From Achromobacter sp. Root83 (GTDB lineage: Bacteria > Pseudomonadota > Gammaproteobacteria > Burkholderiales > Burkholderiaceae_B): a DNA stretch of 64,000 nucleotides. The stretch covers positions 681,030 to 745,029 of the forward strand of contig NZ_LMIU01000022.1 of assembly GCF_001428845.1 (NCBI RefSeq), written 5' to 3'. The notes beneath the pieces are model-generated. The model was given only the letters and a program-made list of their open reading frames with translations, had not been told where the DNA came from and ran no database searches. Position 1 is the first letter of the stretch. Every line of letters starts with the position of its first letter. Of this stretch, positions 29,072 to 36,913 are shown piece by piece. The position numbers were made by a program, and so were the translations under genes.

Positions 29072-29467
29072 TTAGTCGATGTTGCGACGAAGGGACCAGA
29101 ATTTCGCCAATGAGAAATTCAGCACGACAATAAATGGAATCAATGCGATTTGAACGTAGAACGGATCGAAACCGGTTTCTTCCACGATATAGCGAAGCGC
29201 AAGCGCGTTCAAGGCAATCGACAAAAAACCAGAAACTATGTACTTGAACAACCGTGATCGGTGGTCATCGCCGCCTTCAAGCCTGAACACCCAGATGCGG
29301 TTGAGACAGTAGGTCAACAGCATGCCAAGCAGTGAAACCGCGACCAGCGCCACTACATAATTCAATTTCAGTACCCGGACGGCACAATAGAACAGCACAA
29401 AGGTGAAGAGGAAATTGACTCCGCCCACTATCGTGAATTTAGAAAATTCCAACTTCACGCCGCTCAT
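29072..29467 (-). CDS. gtrA: GtrA-like membrane protein
   Basis: The 131-residue protein has four membrane helices and the GtrA pattern: FTIVGGVNFLFTFVLFYCAV, then LTYCLNRIWVFR in the first half and NFSLAKFWSLRR at the C-terminus. GtrA-family proteins are thought to flip undecaprenyl-phosphate-linked sugars across the inner membrane. It lies 25 bases after gtrB and ten before rmlA. With gtrB and two GT-C proteins it forms a glycosyl decoration set. Confidence 0.88.
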   Translation of the reverse strand: MSGVKLEFSKFTIVGGVNFLFTFVLFYCAVRVLKLNYVVALVAVSLLGMLLTYCLNRIWVFRLEGGDDHRSRLFKYIVSGFLSIALNALALRYIVEETGFDPFYVQIALIPFIVVLNFSLAKFWSLRRNID

Positions 29468-29492
29468 CGAACCTCCAACGCGTTCGTGGACA

Positions 29493-30419
29493 TCAGAACT
29501 TTTCTCTCACCACGTAATTGGGCCGCTTCCGCACTTCCTCGTTTATTCGCCATACGTATTCACCGATGACGCCCAGCATCACCATGATCAAGCCGCCGAC
29601 CAGCAGAATCGCGATCATGATGGGAGCCCAGCCGTCGAACGGGGTTTCACCGCGGGCCCAACTCACGACGATGCTGAGGCTATACAGCACGCCAAGCAGC
29701 GACGTCACCAATCCTGTAAGCGAAATGAATCGGATGGGCAGATAGGAAGCATCCAGGATCGCATCCAGGAAATTCTTCAGCTTCTTCGCAAAATTATATT
29801 GGGATTTGCCGATGGTACGTTTCAGCCTCACATAGGGAATGAAGCATGTGCGGTATCCCGTCCAAAGCAGGTCGCCTTGAAAGAACCGATGGCGGACGTC
29901 GATGGCGTTGAACGCGTCCATGACTTTCCTGTCCATCAGGACAAAATCAAACCCCCCGGGCGGGATTTGCGGTAGCGCCATTCGGAGCACGCCGTAGGCA
30001 AATCGCGAAAATACTTTTGCGGCAAGGGTGTCGGACCGATCCGTTCTGTAGCAGATCACAGTCTCGGCGCCTTCTTGCCATTTCTGCACCATCTGCGGGA
30101 TCAATTCCACGGGATCCTGCAAATCGGCGGATATGTTTATGACCGCATCGCCGGTGGCTTCCTTGAAGCCCGCAAGCATTGCCGCCATTTGCCCGAAGTT
30201 CCGCGTGAACGTAAGGGCGACGATATTTTCATCGTTTTCCTTGAGGCTCAGGATCTCCTGCAGGGATCCGTCGGTGGATCCGTCATCGACAAAGACTATC
30301 TCGTAGTCATGATGCGACAGCTCATTCTGGAAAACGGCGTGAATTTTTTTATATGTTTCCGTAAGCGCGTTTTCATTTTGATAAACGGGAATCACGAATG
30401 ATATTTTCACATCGACCAC
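29493..30419 (-). CDS. gtrB: GtrB/ArnC-like undecaprenyl-phosphate glycosyltransferase (GT2)
   Basis: The 308-residue protein transfers a sugar from a nucleotide donor to undecaprenyl phosphate. It has SFVIPVYQNENAL near the start, VDDGSTDGS at about 45-53, ISADLQDPVELIPQM with the DxxD at 99-102, and two C-terminal membrane helices, the layout of GtrB and ArnC. Start GTG 30419 is used; GTG 30410 is equally plausible. GtrB usually uses UDP-glucose, but in this operon the donor could be the dTDP-amino sugar predicted from rmlA, rmlB and the aminotransferase. Confidence 0.87.
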   Translation of the reverse strand: MVDVKISFVIPVYQNENALTETYKKIHAVFQNELSHHDYEIVFVDDGSTDGSLQEILSLKENDENIVALTFTRNFGQMAAMLAGFKEATGDAVINISADLQDPVELIPQMVQKWQEGAETVICYRTDRSDTLAAKVFSRFAYGVLRMALPQIPPGGFDFVLMDRKVMDAFNAIDVRHRFFQGDLLWTGYRTCFIPYVRLKRTIGKSQYNFAKKLKNFLDAILDASYLPIRFISLTGLVTSLLGVLYSLSIVVSWARGETPFDGWAPIMIAILLVGGLIMVMLGVIGEYVWRINEEVRKRPNYVVREKF

Positions 30420-30463
30420 CCAAACATTAAGATCTGATTAATTATAGATAACTGCACGATCCA

Positions 30464-32305
30464 TCAATCCAATGGCTTGTACAGTGAATATTCATGTCCC
30501 GCCTGCACGACCGTCACCGGCGGGTGATAATTCTGCGGAAAGCGCAATCCGGCGCTACCCAATATTTCGGCCACCTGCGCGGACTGCTCAACACTCAGGA
30601 GCACAAAGGATTTTTTCAACCGTTCGGGTTCTGCAAACGTCAGCGCCATTTTACTGTAGGAATTTCGACCTTCGCTCCTGCAGCATGGGAAGGCCGGGTG
30701 CCCGGGAGATCGCCCTCCCAGGGCATAGACAAGCGCCGGCTGTTCGTCGAACGCAATAATATCCCCACCCGCGACGAACCCCAAGGATTGGGCCGCGGCA
30801 GACAACTTCGTCACCAGTTCATGAGTGGCTGGATCGAGCTTCAACACGACAGGGGGATCGCCCACCTGCGTGGCGACTGTCTGTTCGAGCATTGTCCTTG
30901 GCTTGATTTGCGCAGGCTGGTAAATGGATCCCTGAATGACATGACTGCACGCATAGGCGCCAATGACCAACGCTGCGAGCGGCAGGACGGCGGGAGCGAC
31001 GACCTTCGGGTTTGCGTAGTGCATTCCCACCAACAGCATCAGGATCGCGCAAAACCACGGCGCGGCATAAAACAGAATTACGTTATAGATGGGGTTCGAC
31101 GTGCCGGCAGCACCGGCAAAAGGCATAGCCAGTAGAACCAGAATCACCAGGTAGAGATTTCCCAGGCGAGGGGCTCTCTCCTGGGGGCGCCGGTACACCA
31201 CCACCCATATGGCGCTCAAGAGCAGTATCCATGCAATTTCAAACCCGAGATACGGCAATGTGCGGCCGCCGACAGGCACCGCATTGAACCGCTCGGCGGA
31301 CGCCACCCAAATTCCGCCAACCGCTGAGATCAAAAAGGCAATGGCAAGCGCCCCGATTACCAGCCATCTTGTCGCCAATAAAGCAGCTTGCGGATTTGCG
31401 GTCGATGGGCGGCACCACCGGATCAGATAGGCCCCGGCCAGGAGAAAATAACAGGGCAGAAACTCGAAAAATCCGGTGTATAAGAGGACGCCTATCTCTA
31501 TGGGATACGCAAGCGCCTTTTCCGCGGGTGAATGCAATCCCAGCGTCTGGTAGAGCACCCATCCTTCCTGGAACATCCGCCACGCCTGATCCAGCCTCTG
31601 GATCAAGAAATGATAAAGGGCGAGCCACCCGCCAAACCCAACCGCTGCGGAAATAAATAATCTGCCTTTCACGCCACGGCTCGGCCCGCGCCACAGGCCA
31701 AGAAGAAACACCGCCAAAATAGCGATGATTATCGCAGTTGGGAACTTGAAAAACAGGGTTTCACCGAGCACGACGCCCGCGGCCGCACTGGATAAGTACG
31801 CCGGCCCCAGCTTCCGCTCATCGGCGCTGAATACCAAGCTGGTCAGCACCAGGCCGGCAAACACATTGACGCTCAATGCTGTCAGCGTGTAGTAGCTGGG
31901 TGTCAGATACGACCACTGATAGTGCAGAAGCGTCCCCGCTGCAACAAACATCAAGGAAATCAACCTGATGTAGCGTATACGAGTCGCCTGCTCATAAACC
32001 TGGGTAAGGACCTTGTGGAAGCCAAACCACAGTACTGCGGCCGACAGCAGCATCATGACGATCCAGATGCTTCTCAAGGCTGCGAGGTTGTACCCCACCA
32101 GTTCAAAAGTGCCACCTACAAACGTGTATATGGCGGAAACGTTCTGCTGCACCTCGCTTGGGTAGCGCGACGCCAGGATATAGATTCCCTCGTCTGCCAG
32201 GCCCAAACCGCGATCCGCTTGCCAGAACAACACGATGACGGCCAGCAATAGAATGGCGCACAGCAGAATTGCGGCGAGTCCATTTATATTTTTAATTAGT
32301 TTCAC
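30464..32305 (-). CDS. GT-C type membrane glycosyltransferase (first copy)
   Basis: The 613-residue protein has an N-terminal helix, then ADEGIY with D38-E39 in the first periplasmic loop, about eleven further helices, and a soluble C-terminal domain of about 150 residues. The acidic pair in the first loop is the catalytic signature of GT-C enzymes such as ArnT and the Gtr transferases, which move sugar from a lipid carrier to LPS in the periplasm. A second protein of the same layout is at 36914-38779. The start is GTG 32305, with AGGA about eight bases upstream. The acceptor and sugar are unknown. Confidence 0.75.
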   Translation of the reverse strand: MKLIKNINGLAAILLCAILLLAVIVLFWQADRGLGLADEGIYILASRYPSEVQQNVSAIYTFVGGTFELVGYNLAALRSIWIVMMLLSAAVLWFGFHKVLTQVYEQATRIRYIRLISLMFVAAGTLLHYQWSYLTPSYYTLTALSVNVFAGLVLTSLVFSADERKLGPAYLSSAAAGVVLGETLFFKFPTAIIIAILAVFLLGLWRGPSRGVKGRLFISAAVGFGGWLALYHFLIQRLDQAWRMFQEGWVLYQTLGLHSPAEKALAYPIEIGVLLYTGFFEFLPCYFLLAGAYLIRWCRPSTANPQAALLATRWLVIGALAIAFLISAVGGIWVASAERFNAVPVGGRTLPYLGFEIAWILLLSAIWVVVYRRPQERAPRLGNLYLVILVLLAMPFAGAAGTSNPIYNVILFYAAPWFCAILMLLVGMHYANPKVVAPAVLPLAALVIGAYACSHVIQGSIYQPAQIKPRTMLEQTVATQVGDPPVVLKLDPATHELVTKLSAAAQSLGFVAGGDIIAFDEQPALVYALGGRSPGHPAFPCCRSEGRNSYSKMALTFAEPERLKKSFVLLSVEQSAQVAEILGSAGLRFPQNYHPPVTVVQAGHEYSLYKPLD

Positions 32306-32346
32306 GCCGCAATTCCTGCTTTTCCTAATGCGTCGACTTCAGAATA

Positions 32347-33099
32347 TCAATCACCGCGTTCGCACATCAAAAAGACGCTGGCGCTCAAGTCCGGATAAAT
32401 CTGACCCAACTTGTAGCACCCTTCCAGGTATTCCTTGGACACGATGTCCGTGTTGAGCAGCCTATCCCACTGGAAGTTCGCGAGCGCCTTGAAAAATATG
32501 CCCGACCTATGCACGACCTTCAGCCCGGCTGCGGTGGCGTGCTGCTCCAGCGTGTCCAGGGAATAGGTCCGGCGATGCCCGTGCTCGGCTTCTGCCGGGG
32601 TAACCGCCGCATTATGCGTGATCAGGCCCATTTTCACGGCGATCTGCCGGGACGGAGCATTTGCGTTCGGGCACACCAGGAAGAATCGCCCATTTTCGGT
32701 AAGCCATTCATCATTGATACGCTTGAGTACGCGAACTGGGTCGTCCAGATGTTCCAGCACATGCGTCAGTACGATGTTGTCGTAGCGGCGCGGCAGTACG
32801 ACATCTTCAAACAGCGCGTTGACGTACTCGACCCGGTCGCCCAACTTGCTCTTTGCCGCTTCCACTGCCTCGGAGGACGCTTCCACGCAGGTGATGTCGT
32901 CGAAATGTTCAAGGAAGCGCGTGGTGAACTGGCCTTGATAACTGCCCAGTTCCAGCAGGCTGCCCTCACGGTAGAACGGTTCGAATGATCGAATCATGTA
33001 CGGATGCATGACGTCGAAGTCAAAGCTGTAGGCGTACTTTTCGGCAGCGGAATTATTGGCGTCGTTCATTTCCGCCGTGTAGTCTCTTGATACTGTCAT
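32347..33099 (-). CDS. Class I SAM-dependent methyltransferase
   Basis: The 250-residue protein contains LLELGSYQGQFTTRFL (SAM-binding motif I), ITCVEASSEAVEAAK (acidic end of strand 2) and NIVLTHVLEHLDDPVRVLKR. It probably methylates a sugar or amino sugar of the island's product. ATG 33099 was chosen; an AAGGAAAA sequence lies just upstream, and the longer frame adds 41 codons overlapping the phosphoesterase gene. The separate SPNANAPSR-like segment (CPNANAPSRQIAVKMGLI) is typical of O-antigen locus methyltransferases. Confidence 0.82.
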   Translation of the reverse strand: MTVSRDYTAEMNDANNSAAEKYAYSFDFDVMHPYMIRSFEPFYREGSLLELGSYQGQFTTRFLEHFDDITCVEASSEAVEAAKSKLGDRVEYVNALFEDVVLPRRYDNIVLTHVLEHLDDPVRVLKRINDEWLTENGRFFLVCPNANAPSRQIAVKMGLITHNAAVTPAEAEHGHRRTYSLDTLEQHATAAGLKVVHRSGIFFKALANFQWDRLLNTDIVSKEYLEGCYKLGQIYPDLSASVFLMCERGD

Positions 33100-33218
33100 G
33101 ATGCGATTTTCCTTATGTTTCGTGGGCGGCCAGACACAATCCATTCCGCCCAAACTCAATTCCGTTATGAAGGAGATTAACGCCCCCGGCGCATTCGAAT
33201 ACGTGCGAGGCCGAATCT

Positions 33219-33899
33219 TCAACTATCCGCCAGCCGCCGCAGATTGCGCGCGCCGGTTTTCAATCCGCCGTAATAATAATCGTTGAATCCAGCCGCATCC
33301 ATCAGATCAAACACCGTCTGCATATCGTATTCGACACGATGCAGGCTGAAGTCTCCGGCCTCGTAGATCGCGAAAGCCGCGCGCGGATCGCCATCCCTAG
33401 GCTGCCCCACCGATCCCGGATTGCAATAAATCTTGTCGCCAAACCGCTGCACGCTTTGCAGATGGGTATGGCCGGACACGAACACCCGGCCCTGCACCCG
33501 TTCGAAGTACTCGGCGCTGGGTTTCAGATACTCGTCTATTGGGTCAGCCCAGCCGCCATGCACCATGCGCACCTCGTCTATGTCGAGTTGCACCGGGAAT
33601 GTGCGAAGCCATGCAATATTCTCGGGCGTGATCACTTTCCGCTGGTAAACCAGGCAGTCATTCACACTCCGTGAACGCGGGCAGAAGCCGCCGCCGGCCA
33701 TGTACCAATCGTGATTGCCCATGACGCACGGAATTTGACGCTGGCGCAACATGTCGCAGCATTCGTTGACCTGCGAGTAATAGCCAACCACGTCGCCCGC
33801 GCAATAGATGCGATCCACGCCAAGACGATCGATTTCGCTCAAGACCGACTTCAGCGCCTCGAAGTTGCCGTGGATATCAGAGATGAAGGCCGTCTTCAT
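33219..33899 (-). CDS. Calcineurin-like metallophosphoesterase
   Basis: The 226-residue protein has the five metal motifs of the YfcE/MJ0936-like group: SDIHGN (D8, H10), CAGDVVGY (D36), GNHDWY (N62, H63), MVHGGW and SGHTHLQ. These are cytoplasmic phosphodiesterases or phosphatases. Its presence inside an LPS island is unusual. It overlaps the ATP-grasp gene by 23 bases, so the pair probably act together, for example removing a phosphate from an activated intermediate. The substrate is unknown. Confidence 0.85.
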   Translation of the reverse strand: MKTAFISDIHGNFEALKSVLSEIDRLGVDRIYCAGDVVGYYSQVNECCDMLRQRQIPCVMGNHDWYMAGGGFCPRSRSVNDCLVYQRKVITPENIAWLRTFPVQLDIDEVRMVHGGWADPIDEYLKPSAEYFERVQGRVFVSGHTHLQSVQRFGDKIYCNPGSVGQPRDGDPRAAFAIYEAGDFSLHRVEYDMQTVFDLMDAAGFNDYYYGGLKTGARNLRRLADS

Positions 33900-34854
33900 A
33901 AAACACTCGCTCGTCTGTATAGCGCACCGCCCGGCCGCGCCGAATCACCGGCTGTGTCGGATTGCGCTTATCTAAGAAATATTCCAGAGCCATCGCACTT
34001 TCGTTGTAGCCGAATGCCGTGCGAATAGAGGTGGACGATGAAACCCGAGGATTGATTTCCAGTAGCTTGGGGCCCTCGGCGGTCCGCCGAAACTGAAAAT
34101 TCGTGGGGCCCTTGGGTCGCAGCAAAGCGCACAGCGCTTGCATGGCCGGAACGAATTCCGCGATATCCGTAACCTCGGCTTTGTCCGTGAAGCCGTCACG
34201 CGACAGCTTGCGGCGCAGCCCCATGCCGGCGAAATAGCCGCCGTCTCCGTCGCAGAATGCCGAAACCGTGTATTCCTCTTCGTCAGTCCCCACGATCGGC
34301 TGCGCCATCAGGACCGAACCCATTGCGTCACGATATTGGCTGAATTCGGCTTCGGAGGATATCCGGGCGATGCCCTTGGAACCGAAACCCCGGCGCGGCT
34401 TCAGCAGGAATGGCTGGCCATATTTTTGAACCAGGGTCGAGTAATCCGCGTCCAGGGAACTGTCGATGACGCACGTCACGCCCGCTTGCGCCAAGCGCTG
34501 GTAGAACGCCCATTTGTCCTTGCACAGCGCAATCAACTCGGGCCGATTCAGCAGCGGCAGCGCGCCTGTCGCACGGATCGCCGGCAGATGCTCGACCCAG
34601 TGGTACATGTCGATTTCGATTCCTGGAATCAACATATCGATATTGTGACGACGCAGGGTGGCGAGCAACCAGTCCAGATATTCTGGCGCGGAGGTAACGG
34701 GGGCCTGTTCGAATATGTCGCAGAACGCCGGAGCGACGGAGTCGTCGTAGATCGAGGTGCCCACCAACAGGCATGGCTGCGCCGACTGCCGCAATGAGCG
34801 CAAAATGCCGTAGCCGACGATGCCGCTCGCGCCGGAAACCAGTACTCGCTTCAT
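33877..34854 (-). CDS. ATP-grasp family ligase
   Basis: The 325-residue protein has an N-terminal Rossmann-like domain (VLVSGASGIVGYGILRSL), a lid region PFLLKPRRGFGSKGIARI that binds ATP, and FQFRRTAEGPKLLEINPRVS with the metal-binding Glu and Asn. This is the carbamoyl-phosphate-synthase-like ATP-grasp branch, whose members join a carboxylate to an amine or thiol. In this operon it could attach an acyl or amino acid to the amino group put on by the DegT enzyme; this is inference. It overlaps the phosphoesterase gene. Confidence 0.82.
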   Translation of the reverse strand: MKRVLVSGASGIVGYGILRSLRQSAQPCLLVGTSIYDDSVAPAFCDIFEQAPVTSAPEYLDWLLATLRRHNIDMLIPGIEIDMYHWVEHLPAIRATGALPLLNRPELIALCKDKWAFYQRLAQAGVTCVIDSSLDADYSTLVQKYGQPFLLKPRRGFGSKGIARISSEAEFSQYRDAMGSVLMAQPIVGTDEEEYTVSAFCDGDGGYFAGMGLRRKLSRDGFTDKAEVTDIAEFVPAMQALCALLRPKGPTNFQFRRTAEGPKLLEINPRVSSSTSIRTAFGYNESAMALEYFLDKRNPTQPVIRRGRAVRYTDERVFYEDGLHL

Positions 34855-34976
34855 ATCGGCGCTCCGGTGAGACTCAATGGGGCGACAATCTTGCGGTCCA
34901 GCATGGGCGCGAGTATTTGCCTGGTGGCGAAGGACAATCCGTTGTTCATGGCCGTTTCTGCAAGGTGCTTATAGGA

Positions 34977-35675
34977 TCAAACCAGCTCATAACCCGTGTG
35001 GATTGCGGCGCTGATTTTTTCGGAATCATTGAACATCAGTACGTCGACGATAGACAGCCATGGCACGAATTCCGAATCGAACTGGGCATATTCAAACGAG
35101 TTGGCCCTGAGGAAGGCAAGGTCGATACCTTGCGTCTTGAACTCCGCACGGTCGTAGAGCTCCACCCCGCCGATGGCGTTGATATACGTATCCGCGCCGA
35201 CAGCCTGGCAAAGAGCAATAACCTTATCCTGCGCTTTCAAATCCGCGTCGACCGCTGCATCCGACGATTTCATCAGTTTCGTTCCGATGCCGAGATGCGC
35301 ACAGGTCTTCGATAACGAATGGTGCAAGAATGAAAATAAATTCGAGTCGTCGAATTTTATTATTTCCTCCAGCAGCGGAAACACCTGCTTGAAGAACGGC
35401 GCACGGCGATACGCCCCTTCAAATTGACCGAGCAATTTTCCACGCTTGAATTCCGTCGCCAGTTCGCGCTGGTCGATATGTAGTGCATCGGACCCAGCCT
35501 TCAATGGCAGTGAAAACACGGAATCGCTGCCGTTCTGCAACATGCGGTTCCGATTTATCCAGCCTTTTTTGGTGTATTTTATATTATCGTAGACGATAAA
35601 TAAATCCACTGCCGCAATAAGCTGGTAGTACCCTATGTACGGAAAAAAATAGGGTTGCATGATTCCTAGCTTCAT
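34977..35675 (-). CDS. WbqC-like family protein
   Basis: The 232-residue protein begins MKLGIMQPYFFPYIGYYQLI, the WbqC family signature, and has VYDNIKYTKKGWINRNRM and LPLK next. WbqC proteins are common beside sugar aminotransferases in O-antigen loci, but their reaction is not established; they may transfer an acyl or glycine-like group to an amino sugar. Here it sits between the DegT aminotransferase and the ATP-grasp ligase, fitting a step on the new amino group. The gap to the ATP-grasp gene is 122 bases and carries no gene. Confidence 0.85.
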   Translation of the reverse strand: MKLGIMQPYFFPYIGYYQLIAAVDLFIVYDNIKYTKKGWINRNRMLQNGSDSVFSLPLKAGSDALHIDQRELATEFKRGKLLGQFEGAYRRAPFFKQVFPLLEEIIKFDDSNLFSFLHHSLSKTCAHLGIGTKLMKSSDAAVDADLKAQDKVIALCQAVGADTYINAIGGVELYDRAEFKTQGIDLAFLRANSFEYAQFDSEFVPWLSIVDVLMFNDSEKISAAIHTGYELV

Positions 35676-35718
35676 TCGACGCCTCCGAACGAGGCCACCA
35701 TGGACGCGGCCATCCTGT

Positions 35719-36828
35719 TCAGTGCGTTGAAATGATTTTGCATATTTCGTCCACCACGCTCAATTCCAGGTCCGGGAAAATGGGAAGGCACAGAACCTGT
35801 TCCGCGGCAGCGGTCGCGTGCGGCAGATTTTCGCGGCGGGACGATGGCAAGTCGCGATACATCGAGAATTCGGAAATCAAGGGATAGAAGTACCGCCGAG
35901 GATGAATTCCGTTGTCTTTGAGGCGCTGATACAGTTCATCCCGCGTGATGGGGTAGCCGCTGTTCACCAATATCGGGAAATAGGAGTAGTTGGCCTGTTC
36001 TTCCCCTGATCCCTGCAGGCAATGTATTCCCGGCACGTGCTTGAGCCGTTCCCGATAGGCGGCGTCGATCCGTTTACGGCTTTCCAGTACCTGCTCGATG
36101 TACTGCAATTGCAGCATACCCAATGCCGCATTGAACTCGCTCATCTTCCCGTTGATACCCGGCGCGACAACGCTGGTCTCGCCTGCATGCCCGAAGTTCT
36201 TCAATTGATCGATTCGGACCTTGGTCTTGGCATCCGGGCAAATGATCGCGCCGCCTTCGAACGTATTGAAAACCTTGGTGGCGTGGAAACTCAACACGGA
36301 AAGATCGCCATGCCGGAGGACGCTTCCCCCGGCGTCCTTCACACCGAAGGCGTGAGCGGCATCGTATATGACCTTGAGATTATAGTTGTCGGCCACTTTT
36401 TCAATCGCGGCCACATCGCACGGATGTCCGTAGCAATGGACCGGCATAATGGCGGTCGTTTGCGGGGTGATCGCGGACTCAATCTGTGCGGGATCAAGGT
36501 TCAGCGTATTGGGATCGATATCCACAAAAACCGGCTTGATCCCGTTCCACTTCAGGGCATGTGAAGTGGCCACGAAAGAATAGGGTGTGGTGATGACCTC
36601 GCCTGTGATGCGCAAAGCCTGCAGCGCAGTTATCAGCGCGATGGTTCCATTCGTGAACAGGCAGATATGCTTGACACCGAAGTATTCGCACAGCGCACTT
36701 TCGAGTTGCTGGTGAAAGGGCCCGCCATTCGTGAGGACCTTGCTATCCCATATCTTTCTAAGATAGGGGATAAACTCCTCCAGGGGAGGCAGGGCCGGGC
36801 TGGTCACGAATACAGTGTCTTTTTTCAT
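35719..36828 (-). CDS. DegT/DnrJ/EryC1-family sugar aminotransferase
   Basis: The 369-residue PLP enzyme has SFHATKVFNTFEGGA with the PLP-binding Lys at 185, YDAAHAFGVKD at about 155-165 and FTNGTIALITAL near 58-69. The FHATKVFNT motif is typical of the VioA/FdtB-type enzymes that aminate dTDP-4-keto (or 3-keto) 6-deoxy sugars, and the operon supplies RmlA and RmlB. A dTDP-4-amino-4,6-dideoxyhexose is the best guess for its product. ATG 36828 is preferred to the upstream GTG at 36837. It is a distant relative of wlbC in the same window. Confidence 0.85.
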   Translation of the reverse strand: MKKDTVFVTSPALPPLEEFIPYLRKIWDSKVLTNGGPFHQQLESALCEYFGVKHICLFTNGTIALITALQALRITGEVITTPYSFVATSHALKWNGIKPVFVDIDPNTLNLDPAQIESAITPQTTAIMPVHCYGHPCDVAAIEKVADNYNLKVIYDAAHAFGVKDAGGSVLRHGDLSVLSFHATKVFNTFEGGAIICPDAKTKVRIDQLKNFGHAGETSVVAPGINGKMSEFNAALGMLQLQYIEQVLESRKRIDAAYRERLKHVPGIHCLQGSGEEQANYSYFPILVNSGYPITRDELYQRLKDNGIHPRRYFYPLISEFSMYRDLPSSRRENLPHATAAAEQVLCLPIFPDLELSVVDEICKIISTH

Positions 36829-36913
36829 GTATGTCACTCAGTAATCTTCTGGAATCTTCATCTGAAACCGGCATTTCCAGGTAGGATTGGAAAATTCCGG
36901 AAGCCATTACAGC

